From positions 62,001 to 126,000 of the forward strand of contig NZ_ANOH01000095.1 in the NCBI RefSeq assembly GCF_000346505.1: a stretch of 64,000 nucleotides of DNA, written 5' to 3'. The notes under the pieces are model-generated. The model ran no database searches, was not told the DNA's origin, and worked only from the letters and a program-made list of their open reading frames with translations. The DNA is from Aporhodopirellula sallentina SM41. GTDB taxonomy: Bacteria; Planctomycetota; Planctomycetia; Pirellulales; Pirellulaceae. The first letter of the stretch is position 1; each line of letters opens with the position of its first letter. Position numbers and translations under genes: made by a program. Shown one piece after another: positions 26,813 to 36,116 of this stretch.

Positions 26813-27874
26813 ATGAACCTCTGCTGCCCCCACACCGACTCCGCCAGGTCGGCCGGAAGTCAAAACCCGCACCCGATCACCTCTCGATCCGCGAAAGAAC
26901 AATGGGGGAGAGTCGTTGCGACCGGCATCGTCGCTGCATGCACGATCGTCGCGAGCTTGGCAACGTTGACAGAGTCCTTCGCTCAGGCCCCCGCCGGCCA
27001 ATCCTATCAAGCCAACCCGGCCGGCCAACGTGCGGCCGATGGCGGCCCGGCGGTCGATCCGAACCAAGCCCCGTTTCCACCACTCGACGCCAAATCGCAA
27101 GCTCAACTCAACGCGATGTTGAAAGCGTGGGAGAAACAAAGCAAAGGCACCAAAACACTCGAGTGCCAATTCCAACGTTGGCACTACGACCTGTTCGCCG
27201 CACCGGCGGGAGTTCACGCGACCAAGAGCACCGGCGTGATCAAATACGCCTCGCCGGACCGTGGTCTCTTCAAAGTCGACAAGATGGTTTCCTTCGACGG
27301 CATGAAAGAAGGCAACCCGCAGTACAGCGAAAAGCAAAACCAGTTCGGTGAACATTGGGTGTGCAACGGCGAAGAACTGCTCGAGTTTGATCACAGCAAA
27401 AAGGAGTGCCGCGTCCAACAACTCCCACCGGAGATGCGTGGCAAACAAATTTTCGAAAGCCCACTGCCGTTCGTCTTTAACCTCGACGCCACCCAAATCG
27501 TCCAACGTTACTGGGTTCGTCAGGTCCAAGCTCCTAAACCGGGCATGATCCTGATCGAAGCTTACCCGAAACGCCAAGACGACCGGGCTCAATACAAACT
27601 CGTGCAAATCGCACTCAACGAAAAAACGTTCCTACCCGAAGCGTTGTTGATGTACGCCCCGAACTTCAACATCAAGACGGCTCCGAAATGGGACCACTAT
27701 GAATTCGTCAACGTCGAACGCAACTCGATCTCGGCCGGCCTCTTCGATCGGTTCATGAAAAACTTCATTGACGAAAAACCACCTGCCGATTGGAAGGTGT
27801 TCCACAACACCTACCGCCAACCAGGACCGCCGCAAATGGCAACGCCGGGCAACGCCCCGAACGAACGTCGATAG
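26813..27874 (+). CDS. TIGR03009-like secreted planctomycete protein
   Basis: A 353-residue secreted protein. I use the ATG at 26813, which has AAGG nine bases upstream; ATGs at 26762, 26804 and 26807 are alternatives. A signal segment (VVATGIVAACTIVASLATL, cleavage near SFAQA) precedes a Pro/Gln-rich linker, then a domain with LNAMLKAWEKQSKGTKTLEC, ESPLPFVFNLDATQIVQRYW and IEAYPKRQDDRAQY. This pattern matches my memory of TIGR03009, a family confined to planctomycetes with no known role; the fold may be a LolA/LppX-like lipoprotein-carrier half-barrel (inference). It is divergent from the DUF11 gene. Confidence 0.75.
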   Translation: MNLCCPHTDSARSAGSQNPHPITSRSAKEQWGRVVATGIVAACTIVASLATLTESFAQAPAGQSYQANPAGQRAADGGPAVDPNQAPFPPLDAKSQAQLNAMLKAWEKQSKGTKTLECQFQRWHYDLFAAPAGVHATKSTGVIKYASPDRGLFKVDKMVSFDGMKEGNPQYSEKQNQFGEHWVCNGEELLEFDHSKKECRVQQLPPEMRGKQIFESPLPFVFNLDATQIVQRYWVRQVQAPKPGMILIEAYPKRQDDRAQYKLVQIALNEKTFLPEALLMYAPNFNIKTAPKWDHYEFVNVERNSISAGLFDRFMKNFIDEKPPADWKVFHNTYRQPGPPQMATPGNAPNERR

Positions 27875-27878
27875 AGCA

Positions 27879-28016
27879 AACGACGTAGCCGAAGTCGCCA
27901 AGACTTCGTTCGTGCCAACGCCGGCTACGATTCTCGGATCGTGACAGATCTGACTTCTTGGCGAATCCAGCTACAGGGATTGAGAGCGTTGAATTTCAAA
28001 ACGCTCTCGTCCGTGG
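27879..28016. repeat. GTAGC...GCTAC palindromic repeat between convergent genes
   Basis: Starts ACGTAGCCGAAGTCGCC and contains the hairpin CGAAGT/ACTTCG; the far end is CCAGCTAC near 27973. It fills the gap between convergent stops at 27874 and 28017. The second half is degenerate. It resembles the copy at 48533-48628. Confidence 0.55.
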
Positions 28017-29009
28017 CTACTCTTCCTCGAGCGATAACTTCCCGTGGAGCCCACGTTCGGGTGCTTCGCCACCGAGAGAACGGGCGATGAGGGTGATGTT
28101 GTGATCGACCATTCCTTCGTAGGTTCCTTCATAGGTCCCGCCCGGACCGGCCGCGTCGGAATACAGCATGCCACCGACCTTCACGGTCACCCCGCGTGAT
28201 GCGGCGCCTTCGATCAACGCTTCGATGCTCTTTTGAGAAACGCTGCTCTCAATAAAAACGGCGGGCAACTTTTTCTCGACCAACAAATCAACCAACTCGT
28301 TCACACGGCGCAGGCCTGCTTCGGAATCAGTCGAGATGCCTTGCACTCCCATCACGCGGAGCCCGTAAGCACGGCCGAGGTAACCGAACGCGTCGTGTGA
28401 TGTGATCAGGATCCGTTGGTCTTCCGGGATCGACGCGAGCCGTTCTTTAGCGTATTCGGTAATCGGTTTGAGCCCTTCTTGATACGCCTTCGCAGCCGCT
28501 TGAAACTCGGCGGCGTGCTCGGGCAACCGCTCACCGAGAACGTCGGCAACGACCGACGCGGTGGAACTCCACATCGAAACGTCGAACCAAACGTGTGGGT
28601 CGGGGTGAGCCCCTTGGCCCTCCGGTGAAAGCAGTTGTTCTTCGGTGAAACGTTCAGTCAACGCGTGGACCGGAATGCTCTTGCCGATCTGCGCGAGCGT
28701 GTCGGTCATCTTTCCTTCGAGCAACAGCCCTGAATAGAAAACCACGTCCGCGTTCATCAATAACGCGGTGTCGTCACGGGACGTTTTGTGCAGGTGCGGG
28801 TCAACGCCGGGCCCCAGCATCACGGTGACATTCACGTGCTCTCCGCCCACACCACGCACGACGTCGCCAACCATCGCGGTCGTGCAAACGACGTTCAAGG
28901 CACCGTTGTCTTCGCCGTCATCCGATGCAGAGGGCTTTGCCGAGGGACGGCAACCTGTCGCAATGATCAGGCATACGATTAGCGTGGCGAGAAAGCGGCA
29001 GCGATCCAT
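28017..29009 (-). CDS. Metal ABC transporter substrate-binding lipoprotein (TroA/ZnuA family)
   Basis: Solute-binding protein for Zn2+ or Mn2+. The N-terminus ends in a lipobox (LIVCLIIATGC, lipidated Cys20). Metal ligands expected for the family are present: His72 in GPGVDPHLH, His139 in HPDPHVWFD, His205 in LITSHDAFGYLGRAYGL, and an Asp in MLYSDAAGPGGTYEG near the C-terminus. A His third ligand and the TYEGMVDHN end fit the TroA-like subgroup. No ATPase or permease gene is adjacent in the window, so its transporter is elsewhere or it works alone. The gene is preceded by a GA-rich minisatellite, which may separate it from its promoter. Confidence 0.9.
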   Translation of the reverse strand: MDRCRFLATLIVCLIIATGCRPSAKPSASDDGEDNGALNVVCTTAMVGDVVRGVGGEHVNVTVMLGPGVDPHLHKTSRDDTALLMNADVVFYSGLLLEGKMTDTLAQIGKSIPVHALTERFTEEQLLSPEGQGAHPDPHVWFDVSMWSSTASVVADVLGERLPEHAAEFQAAAKAYQEGLKPITEYAKERLASIPEDQRILITSHDAFGYLGRAYGLRVMGVQGISTDSEAGLRRVNELVDLLVEKKLPAVFIESSVSQKSIEALIEGAASRGVTVKVGGMLYSDAAGPGGTYEGTYEGMVDHNITLIARSLGGEAPERGLHGKLSLEEE

Positions 29010-29394
29010 AATCCGATAACATCCAAAAAACGACAGAGGACTGAAGAGGATGTTCTACCCGATCGCGACGCTTGCTCGAAGCGGGCGGAGGAGATTGGGC
29101 GGGCGGAGGAGATTGGGCGGGAGGAGGAGATTGGGCGGGCGGAGAGATTGGGCGGGCGGAGAGATTGGCGGCGGAGGAGAGCGGGGGCGGAGGAGAGTTA
29201 TTGGGTAAAGAGATTTACAGGATGGTCTCGGTCTCGGAGAGCCCGAACTCCGTGAGGGAAGTCCGAGGGATCCAGCTCGACATGCGCGATCGTGGTAGCT
29301 GGACTGGCCCGAATATCAGTCGCCTCAAGTCTGGCGAAATCGGCTACCGCATTCTCAACAACTCGCAAGTGGCGCGTCAAAGCTTCATTTTCGG
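29010..29394. other. Intergenic region with GGAGATTGGGCGGGC-type minisatellite
   Basis: Upstream of the metal-binding lipoprotein gene. The only structure is the tandem array at 29081-29196. The open frame 29072-29398 is made by the array and is rejected. Confidence 0.5.
29081..29196. repeat. Tandem minisatellite, 17-18 bp unit
   Basis: About six imperfect units of GCGGGCGGAGGAGATTGG, strongly purine-rich on the plus strand. It lies 72 bp upstream of the start of the minus-strand lipoprotein gene. Copy number may vary by slippage. Confidence 0.8.
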
Positions 29395-29715
29395 GTAGCG
29401 AAACTCGCCGACGGTTTGTCGATTTGATCGAGAGTCAACCTGTTTTCGTTTAACCGGTAGCCGTAGGCGACGCGCTGTGGCAAGTAGGTCGCCTTTGGCT
29501 GACCGTTAAACGCAATACCGTTCAATTTTCGTTTAACCCGTGCCCGAAGGGTAGGTTGTGTTCCGTCAAGCGTCGCCTACGGCTACCGGTTAAACGAAAA
29601 CGCCACAACCCGGTGCTTCATTGAACGGTATTGCCGTTAAACGAATAAATCAACAGCCCGCCAAGAGTTTCGGCTGTGATCGTGATTCACCGAAAGTCTC
29701 GGCGACTTTCGCTAC
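29395..29715. repeat. 321-bp MITE-like element, copy 2 (core in orientation B)
   Basis: Same ends (GTAGCGAAACTCGCC ... GGCGACTTTCGCTAC) and same part lengths as copy 1: left 117 bp, arms at 29512-29526 and 29620-29634 (perfect inverted 15-mers), core 29527-29619 of 93 bp, right 81 bp. Flanks match copy 1 in the same orientation, while the core matches as reverse complement at 92 of 93 positions. The 29-bp sequence at 29444-29472 recurs inverted at 29571-29599. It lies 48 bp downstream of the BON-protein stop. Confidence 0.85.
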
Positions 29716-29763
29716 GGCCCGGAATCCCCATTCCTGATCGAGACGCATCGCCTGCCAGGCTAC

Positions 29764-30462
29764 TCACGGAGCGACGCTGATTCGGTTTTGGACGCTGGAA
29801 ACGCCGGGTTCGAGTCGCATCAACAATTCGCTCATGCGGCGATCTTTTTCGCTGGCAACGCTGCCCTGCAGGACCGCGGTGCCGCTTTCCAACTGGACAT
29901 TCACACCGGAGTAAGGATTCCCCGCGTAGCCACCGGCCACTCCGGCCAAGCCTTGTCCCCGGGGCTGCAGCGTTCCGGCACTTTGGAATCGGCTCTGTGC
30001 AGACACCTGACGCGACACACGATTGGCCATCGTGCCGGCCGGAATCTGCACTCCGCTTCGCAACCGGGTTCGAATCGGCGGCGTCGAACTACTGCTACTG
30101 TTGGCGTTGTTATTGAACAGGTTTCCGAACGCGGCCCCCATGCCACCGCCGAAACCGCCACCGAACGTGCTTCGTCCTCCCGTCCCGCCGGCGCCCGCCG
30201 AATTGGCGGTGGACGCGGCACTGGCTCCGACCGGGGCGGCGGTGGACTGACCAACGACGCCGGTCCGCTCGATCCCGCCAGAAAACGCTTCCTCAGGCGT
30301 CAGCGTTCCGCCGGCTTCCTGCTGGTTACCTTGGTCGGTGGTCTGTTGCTGGGCGAAAGCGGGCGTCGTGCTGGCAGCGACGGCGAGCACTGCGGCCGCG
30401 AGCACTGCGGCCGCGAGGATTGCGAGCGATGGACGACCGGTGGTTGAAATTGGATATATCAT
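29764..30462 (-). CDS. Secreted BON-domain protein
   Basis: I use the ATG at 30462 (232 residues), which opens on a signal peptide (LAILAAAVLAAAVLAVAAST, cleavage near AFAQQQ); the frame extends 43 residues further without sense. The middle is Gly/Ala/Ser-rich (GGGFGGGMGAAFGNLFNNN). The last 50 residues form a BON domain: YSGVNVQLESGTAVLQGSVA ... LEPGVSSVQNRISV, with the conserved glycine and final VxN. BON domains bind membranes or phospholipids, so a periplasmic envelope role is likely. Confidence 0.8.
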   Translation of the reverse strand: MIYPISTTGRPSLAILAAAVLAAAVLAVAASTTPAFAQQQTTDQGNQQEAGGTLTPEEAFSGGIERTGVVGQSTAAPVGASAASTANSAGAGGTGGRSTFGGGFGGGMGAAFGNLFNNNANSSSSSTPPIRTRLRSGVQIPAGTMANRVSRQVSAQSRFQSAGTLQPRGQGLAGVAGGYAGNPYSGVNVQLESGTAVLQGSVASEKDRRMSELLMRLEPGVSSVQNRISVAP

Positions 30463-30697
30463 CTGTTCTTTTGCTCGGTTAGGTTCGCTTTTTGCCAAGA
30501 TCCAAACGGCCGCTTCGAATGCATTTCGATCGGCGGCTCGAGTTTCGGCGGAAGTGGAGGCGGACGTTGGCGATAGCACTGTTTCCAACATCGTTATTAA
30601 AACACCGCCCTCTCGGCCAAGTTTCTGTGCCTATCGGTTGGCTCATCATTCTAATCTCCCCACCGACAGTTTGACCTCTGTTTGGATTGAAAATCAC

Positions 30698-32722
30698 ATG
30701 CACATGCGTTCTATTCCCTGCCGGTCGCGATGGTTATCCGTATCGTTCGCCGGCATGATCGCCCTAACCGTTTCGATCACTTCTTCCCCAACCTGGGCAC
30801 AAACTGGTCTCGCCAGTCGCGATGCCCGGGACCAGCGAGGGGGACAGGAACTCGAATTTGAATCCGCCGTGCCGCCCGCGTCGCGGTTGCTGCCGTCGGA
30901 CACGTACGCGTACGTTCGCATCCGCAATGTAGCGGATTTGAAAGTAGGTTTCGCACGCTCGTCGCTCGGCCAGATGCTCGACGATCCCGCGATGCAGCCG
31001 TTCGTTTCGGACACGTACCAAACCCTCAGCGCCACGCTCGAGGAATTCGCATCGCAGATCGGTTTGTCTCTGGATGAACTGCTGTCGATCCCGCAAGGCC
31101 AAGTCGCAATCGCGTTGGTCCCCGGAGCACCGCCGGAGGCCGAACCCGCAAAACCGTCACGCGGACCAGAAGAGGAACCGGAAACTGACGAAGAAATCGC
31201 TCGCCGGTTGCAACGCCAACGTCGCCAACAAAACCGGTTCGCGGTCGTGTTGATGGTCGAAACAGGCAAAGACAACACGTCATCGGCGCGGATGAATGAA
31301 CTTCTCGAACAAATCGGCGAACTCTCGCAACGCAATCAATTTGTGAGCGACACCGAAAAAATCGGCGACCATTCGCTGACGACTTGGCGGCGTGCCCGCG
31401 GTGGCCAACAAACCGAGTGGTTCCAACGCGACGGTATGTTCGTGATCGGACTCGGCCGACGTGCCGCAGCCGATGTTCTCGAACGGTGGAACGATTCCGA
31501 CGCACCACGCAATCGCAAGGAAGCCGCCGAGGAAGCGAAAGACACCGACAGCAAACTTGTCGAGATCAGTGGCAACTTGTCGAGCAATCCCGACTTCGGT
31601 TCCGTCATGACGCGTTCGATCGGGGCGGAAGCAGAAACGCCTCAGATCACATTTTTCGTTCACCCCTACGCGATCGCGGAAAAGATCATCAGCCGTTCGG
31701 GCTCTGCGTTCTTCATCATGCCAATCGTCGAGACGCTCGGTGCGGACAAGATCCGTGGGATCGGCGGCAGCATTTTCCGAGGCGGCGAGGTTATCGAAGG
31801 AATCATCCACGCGCACATTGTCATCAATCCGCCGCGAGACGGTTTCTTTGGGGTGATCCGGCCCGAGGAAGTCGACCCGACGCCGCCGGAATGGGTTCCC
31901 GCCGACGCAACCAGCTACATGACCGCGCAATGGGACATTGCGACCGCGACGGACAACCTGACTCAAATCGTCGACCGCTTCGCCGGCGAAGGCAGTTTTG
32001 ACCGGTTCGCCGAAGACCGCATCCAAGCGAGGCTCGACATCAGTCTCAAAGAAGAGGTGATCCCCAACCTCACCGGCCGGTACGTCGGTGTGCAACGCTA
32101 TCAGTTGCCCGCCGCTTGGAACGCGGTCGCGAGGCTCGATGCGTTGCAGGTTCGCGATGTGGAGAAGGCTCGCGAATTGCTCCAACGCGCCAAAACCAAA
32201 CTGCCGGCATCCGACATGCGTGCGGAAAACGTCGGCGGCGCCGAGGTCTACTTCCTGGCGAATCGCCGGAAACTGCCCAACACCCTGAGGACGCCCGAAC
32301 GCAGCGTCTTCCTGATCGACGACTATCTTGTGTTGGCCGACAGCCGCGAGCTGGTCGAACAGGTCCTCCGTGCTCGCTCGGGGAAGACACCGCGACTGAT
32401 CGACGACACCGACTACGAACTGTTGCTCTCCGAACTCGGGGCGAAGCTCGGTGGGGAGAAGCCGTTCGTACTTAACTTCGCACGGGACGCTGACAGCTAT
32501 CGGGTGCTCTACAACATGGCCGGGTCCGACGAGTTCGCCGGCACGCTGAGCCGTCGGGGCGAGAACAATCCCGTCATCGCGAAATTCGCCGATCTGCTCA
32601 ACCGACAGAAGCTGCCGCCGTTCGATGAGCTGCGGAAATATTTCAACGTCAGCGGTGGATTCGGCTATGACGAGCCCGGAGGACTCCATTTTGGCCTCAT
32701 GACGCTGCGTCCACTCGAGTAG
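30698..32722 (+). CDS. Large secreted hypothetical protein of a planctomycete-type family
   Basis: A 674-residue exported protein. The frame is open from 30338, but the N-terminal part opposes the BON gene; ATGs at 30698 and 30704 lead into a signal peptide (WLSVSFAGMIALTVSITSSP, cleavage near TWAQ). The mature N-terminus SRLLPSDTYAYVRIRNVADL and LKVGFARSSLGQMLDDPAMQ resembles planctomycete secreted proteins related to DUF3352, whose role is unknown. A charged linker (PSRGPEEEPETDEEIARRLQ) and a late repeat of the same fold follow (VFLIDDYLVLADSRELVEQV). No enzyme motif is visible. Confidence 0.65.
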   Translation: MHMRSIPCRSRWLSVSFAGMIALTVSITSSPTWAQTGLASRDARDQRGGQELEFESAVPPASRLLPSDTYAYVRIRNVADLKVGFARSSLGQMLDDPAMQPFVSDTYQTLSATLEEFASQIGLSLDELLSIPQGQVAIALVPGAPPEAEPAKPSRGPEEEPETDEEIARRLQRQRRQQNRFAVVLMVETGKDNTSSARMNELLEQIGELSQRNQFVSDTEKIGDHSLTTWRRARGGQQTEWFQRDGMFVIGLGRRAAADVLERWNDSDAPRNRKEAAEEAKDTDSKLVEISGNLSSNPDFGSVMTRSIGAEAETPQITFFVHPYAIAEKIISRSGSAFFIMPIVETLGADKIRGIGGSIFRGGEVIEGIIHAHIVINPPRDGFFGVIRPEEVDPTPPEWVPADATSYMTAQWDIATATDNLTQIVDRFAGEGSFDRFAEDRIQARLDISLKEEVIPNLTGRYVGVQRYQLPAAWNAVARLDALQVRDVEKARELLQRAKTKLPASDMRAENVGGAEVYFLANRRKLPNTLRTPERSVFLIDDYLVLADSRELVEQVLRARSGKTPRLIDDTDYELLLSELGAKLGGEKPFVLNFARDADSYRVLYNMAGSDEFAGTLSRRGENNPVIAKFADLLNRQKLPPFDELRKYFNVSGGFGYDEPGGLHFGLMTLRPLE

Positions 32723-33234
32723 ACACACTGGCAACTGAGGGCGTCCTTCCTACGGGTTTTCGCGGAGAAAGCAGATTTCTCGGCCGAGACCTGCGCGGGT
32801 CCGTTTCCCCTGAAAGCCTGCCAAGGGGCCACATGTTCACATTGCGGCGGAACCAGGGCCAGGAACCCCTCGTTAGCGAGAGTTAGCTTTTGGAAATGTC
32901 CTGTCCGCCGTCGAAACATCGGCAAAATTTCTTCGGCGAGAAGTTAGCATTTTCGGCACAACCGTTGCGTTGACGGGATCGCGGTGCAGATTTGCCAGCT
33001 TTTTAGGCTTGAAACTCCTCCTCGACGTCTAATCTTGCTTCGGCGAGACCTCCATTGCCTGCCATTGAGGCAAATGAGCTGCCGGTGAAGAACCCATGAT
33101 TTTCGGATTCGGCTGCACCAATATCGGTTCCCGCGGAGCGAACTCTGATACGTTCTCGAGCGTCTGATCAGTTACCGCGGGGCAGAATTTGCGGTTCACC
33201 CCGGACGTCACCCGTCTGTTTGAAAGGTTTTCCT
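32723..33234. other. Intergenic stretch upstream of the DksA-like gene
   Basis: About 500 bases with no credible frame. A region AGAGTTAGCTTTTGG (about 32878) and GAAGTTAGCATTTTCGG (about 32940) share a short motif. No RNA gene, promoter or terminator is supported. Confidence 0.4.
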
Positions 33235-33651
33235 ATGACTAGAAAAGAATCTCTCCAAAAAATGCGTGTCACGTTGGTCCGCCGTCGTGATGCACTGCGG
33301 AAGGCATTGGCGGGAGACCTCAGTTTGCTGCGTGAGTTGCACCAACAGAAGACTGGCGACCCACTCGACGCGGCTGCCGACACCGTCCAAGACGAACTGA
33401 ACAGCCAATTGGTGGAAGTCGAAAGCCGCGAATTGACGGCGATCGAAGAGGCGATCGAGAAGTTCGACGCAGGAACCTACGGCAACTGTGAAGACTGCGG
33501 CAAACCGATTCCCCTGAACCGCCTTCGCGCAATCCCCTACGCGAGTGACTGCATCGATTGCCGCCGAGCAGCCGAACGTGGCACCGACAGCTCGTCCGCC
33601 GCCGTACCATGGAATCGCATCTTCGACATGAGCGAAGCCGACACGGTCTGA
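33235..33651 (+). CDS. TraR/DksA-type C4 zinc finger protein
   Basis: A 138-residue protein. The ATG at 33235 has AAAGG nine bases upstream; the frame can be read from a TTG at 33220 but that seems unlikely. The N-terminal half is a helical hairpin (RVTLVRRRDALRKALAGDLS ... LNSQLVEVESRELTAIEEAI), followed by the finger CEDCGKPIPLNRLRAIPYAS with DCIDC, that is C-x2-C-x17-C-x2-C. DksA proteins bind the secondary channel of RNA polymerase and work with ppGpp; the acidic tip of the hairpin is not the canonical DxxDxA, so a DksA-like role is possible but not certain. Confidence 0.85.
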   Translation: MTRKESLQKMRVTLVRRRDALRKALAGDLSLLRELHQQKTGDPLDAAADTVQDELNSQLVEVESRELTAIEEAIEKFDAGTYGNCEDCGKPIPLNRLRAIPYASDCIDCRRAAERGTDSSSAAVPWNRIFDMSEADTV

Positions 33652-33755
33652 TCGTGTTTTCACACGCCGTTTGAAGGCGATTGACGGATAATCGGCCCAG
33701 GCCAACGACCTCAACAATTTAGCCAGCCCAGCCAGAAGGCTGGGTCGGTCTCTCC

Positions 33756-33828
33756 GGGCCAACGGCCCAGCACTTTGTCTAGCCCAGCCTGAAGGGCTGG
33801 GTCGGTCGGCGGACCGAATGAACGCGAG
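33756..33828. repeat. 73-bp intergenic repeat, copy 1
   Basis: Begins GGGCCAACGGCCC, contains the hairpin AGCCCAGCCTGAAGGGCTGG, and ends ACCGAATGAACGCGAG. The second copy at 33927-33999 differs at only a few positions. Both copies follow the DksA-like stop. Confidence 0.8.
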
Positions 33829-33926
33829 ACGAACCGTTGGCCCTCCGGTTACGCGGCGACGCCAACCAACCAGGGCGTTGCCCTGGGCTAAGCAAACGGA
33901 CGGGGAGTTGCCCCTGAGAGCTCCCC

Positions 33927-33999
33927 GGGCCAACGGCCCAACAGTTTGTCTAGCCCAGCCTGAAGGGCTGGGTCGATCGGCGGACCGAATGAACGCGAG
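33927..33999. repeat. 73-bp intergenic repeat, copy 2
   Basis: Same layout as the copy 171 bp upstream, including the hairpin and the ACCGAATGAACGCGAG end. Between the copies is another palindrome, CAGGGCGTTGCCCTGG (about 33871). Confidence 0.8.
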
Positions 34000-34186
34000 G
34001 GCTGAAGGCCCGGCCGTTTGTCAAAACACGCCCCCGACAAACTCCCACGTTCGTGAAATCGCGGAGAAGGTTGCTCCCTCCGCCATCTACAATCGTGGCA
34101 ACCCGCTCGATTCGGAGCGGTTGTATCGTTATCGTTTTGGGGTCGGAATTCTTCTCCATTGCCTCACTCCGAGAAAGACAATTGCC

Positions 34187-34762
34187 ATGACGGACCTACG
34201 GTCATACGTTCGCGACATTCCGGATTACCCCAAACCGGGAATTCTTTTCCGCGATATCACTCCGCTGCTCGCCGATCCCCAGGCCCTCACCGCGGCCGTA
34301 GACGCGATGGCGGAACCCTTTTTGGATTCGGACATCGATGTCGTTGCCGCCGCTGAGGCTCGCGGATTCATCTTCGGCACACCGTTGGCCATGCGACTCA
34401 ACGCCGGATTCGTTCCGATCCGCAAACCAGGCAAACTTCCCTTTGACCTGCATTCGTTCGCCTACCAACTCGAATACGGTACCGACGAACTGCAAATCCA
34501 TGTCGACGGAATCAAACCGGGCCAACGCGTCCTGATTGTCGACGATCTGCTCGCCACCGGCGGCACGGTGGAAGCCTGTTTGCGACTGCTAGAAAAATGC
34601 GAAGCCAAAATTGTTGGCTGCTCCTTTTTAATCCACCTGGAAGCGCTCGGCGGCGAAGCTCGCATGGAACCTTACGACGTCCACAGCGTGCTGAAGTACG
34701 GCGGCGACGACAAGGAACAGGAACTCAGCATCCAAAACGAGATGCCTGGGCCGAGCGTTTAG
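34187..34762 (+). CDS. apt: Adenine phosphoribosyltransferase
   Basis: Makes AMP from adenine and PRPP in purine salvage, in the cytoplasm. The ATG at 34187 gives 191 residues, slightly longer than most Apt proteins. Family motifs are [20 protein letters not shown] (about 6-25), [14 protein letters not shown] (about 56-69), RKPGKLP, and the PRPP-binding loop [16 protein letters not shown] (about 116-131). The C-terminal helix adds about 10 residues. The gene stands alone; the methionine salvage gene mtnA in the same window feeds from the same by-product (methylthioadenosine yields adenine), but the two are far apart. Confidence 0.95.
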   Translation: MTDLRSYVRDIPDYPKPGILFRDITPLLADPQALTAAVDAMAEPFLDSDIDVVAAAEARGFIFGTPLAMRLNAGFVPIRKPGKLPFDLHSFAYQLEYGTDELQIHVDGIKPGQRVLIVDDLLATGGTVEACLRLLEKCEAKIVGCSFLIHLEALGGEARMEPYDVHSVLKYGGDDKEQELSIQNEMPGPSV

Positions 34763-34923
34763 CAAACCCGTTTGGTTCCCGCCGGGGGCATCCCCGGCGG
34801 TTCACGCAGAGATGCCACGCACGCCAAACCGGATGGAATCACCTCCACAGCGTGTCAGCACTCTGTATTCAAGAACACTCTGTATTCAAGAAACCCTGTG
34901 CCTCCAGAGACTCTCGAAGACGT

Positions 34924-36111
34924 CTACAACAGGTCGTCTTCGAGGAGGTGGCAGTATGCGTCATAGCGACGGGCGTCGATTCGTCCGTCAGCGACGGCGT
35001 CTTTGACCGCACAATCGTCTTCGTGCAGGTGCAAACAGTTCGGATACCGACAACCGCTCACGTAGGGACGCAGGTCCGGCATCAATCCGGCAACCTCGGT
35101 GGCTTGGATGTCCCACAGTTGAAATTGCCGAATGCCGGGCGTGTCGAAAACCGCGCCACCCTCTTCGAGCGGGATTAATTTCGCCGCCGTGGTCGTGTGC
35201 CGCCCCTTGCTGTTCTCCGTACTGACCGAGGAGACCGCGAGGGCCAAACCAGGCTCGATCGCGTTGAGCAGGCTGCTCTTTCCCACACCGCTCTGTCCTG
35301 CCAACGCGGTTTGTCGGTTGCTCAGGAAGGCTTTGAGATATTCGATGTTTTGCCCGGTCGTCGCCGACGTCGGCAACACGCGGTATCCCAACGACGCGTA
35401 GACACCAACGAGCGATTGCAGATGCACCGGGTCGACCAAATCGATTTTGTTGATCACGACAACCGGTTCGATCTCACACTGCGCGGCGGTCAACAACATT
35501 CGGTCGATCAATACAGGCTTGATCCCCGGTTCGGCGGCACTCGCGATGATCAGCATCGCGTCCACATTTGCAACAATAACATGTTGCTTCCCGCGACTGG
35601 TCCGGCAAATGATCCCGTGACGAGGTTCGATCCGTTCGATCATCCCGTCGGCCGTCACGACCTCATCGGCACGGCGGGCTGTTTGACCGCCGTCCCCGTC
35701 GCGGGCTTCGGTTCGAAACCAAACGCGATCGCCTGCGACGACCACGCCGCGTTGATCGGTCGCCAACGACTTGAGCACCTGACGAACGGCGCAGGCGTAC
35801 AACCGTCCGTCGTCGGCAAGGACTTTACTCTGCAGCCCATGAACGCTGAGGACACGACCATGGGTGAGTTGCGATTCGTCGACACGCACATTGACCTGCA
35901 ACGCGTCTGAACCGGCGGAGGCGTTGTCCGCACCGGCGATCGTTCGCCGTCGGGTCAATTCGCCTTTGCCGGAAAGGCGTTCGCCCTGTTCGACATCGTC
36001 GATCCGTGACGACACATCATCACGGAACTCCCGAGTCAGGTCGCGTTTGCGGACCCGGCCTTGATGCTTCTTTCGAAACTCCGCCCGCAGCTTGCCTTTT
36101 TTCTTAGCCAA
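34924..36111 (-). CDS. rsgA: Ribosome small subunit-dependent GTPase A
   Basis: Circularly permuted GTPase that assists late 30S ribosome maturation. The start is a TTG at 36111, five bases after the ftsH stop; no ATG precedes the conserved parts, and the opening [19 protein letters not shown] is the usual basic N-terminus of the family. An OB-fold (about 82-175) precedes G4 NKID (221-224), G1 GQSGVGKS (272-279) and G3 DTPG (323-326), the order typical of the permuted domain. The zinc site is [14 protein letters not shown] (354-367). Co-transcription with ftsH is likely. Confidence 0.95.
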   Translation of the reverse strand: MAKKKGKLRAEFRKKHQGRVRKRDLTREFRDDVSSRIDDVEQGERLSGKGELTRRRTIAGADNASAGSDALQVNVRVDESQLTHGRVLSVHGLQSKVLADDGRLYACAVRQVLKSLATDQRGVVVAGDRVWFRTEARDGDGGQTARRADEVVTADGMIERIEPRHGIICRTSRGKQHVIVANVDAMLIIASAAEPGIKPVLIDRMLLTAAQCEIEPVVVINKIDLVDPVHLQSLVGVYASLGYRVLPTSATTGQNIEYLKAFLSNRQTALAGQSGVGKSSLLNAIEPGLALAVSSVSTENSKGRHTTTAAKLIPLEEGGAVFDTPGIRQFQLWDIQATEVAGLMPDLRPYVSGCRYPNCLHLHEDDCAVKDAVADGRIDARRYDAYCHLLEDDLL

Positions 36112-36116
36112 GGAAA

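Larger units (their letters stand above)
33652..34186. other. Repeat-filled gap between the DksA-like gene and apt
   Basis: Holds two 73-bp direct repeats and a degenerate third (about 33695-33750). Frames running through them (for example the long extension of apt to 33818) are repeat artefacts. The last 150 bases before apt are unique and should contain its promoter, which I cannot place. Confidence 0.5.

Noticed and set aside
29072-29398. Plus-strand frame of 108 codons with repeated GGDWAGGGDWA
   Set aside because: Generated by the minisatellite; it ends inside the repeat element.
33818-34186. N-terminal extension of apt by over 120 codons
   Set aside because: It translates the 73-bp repeat; Apt homology starts at the ATG at 34187.
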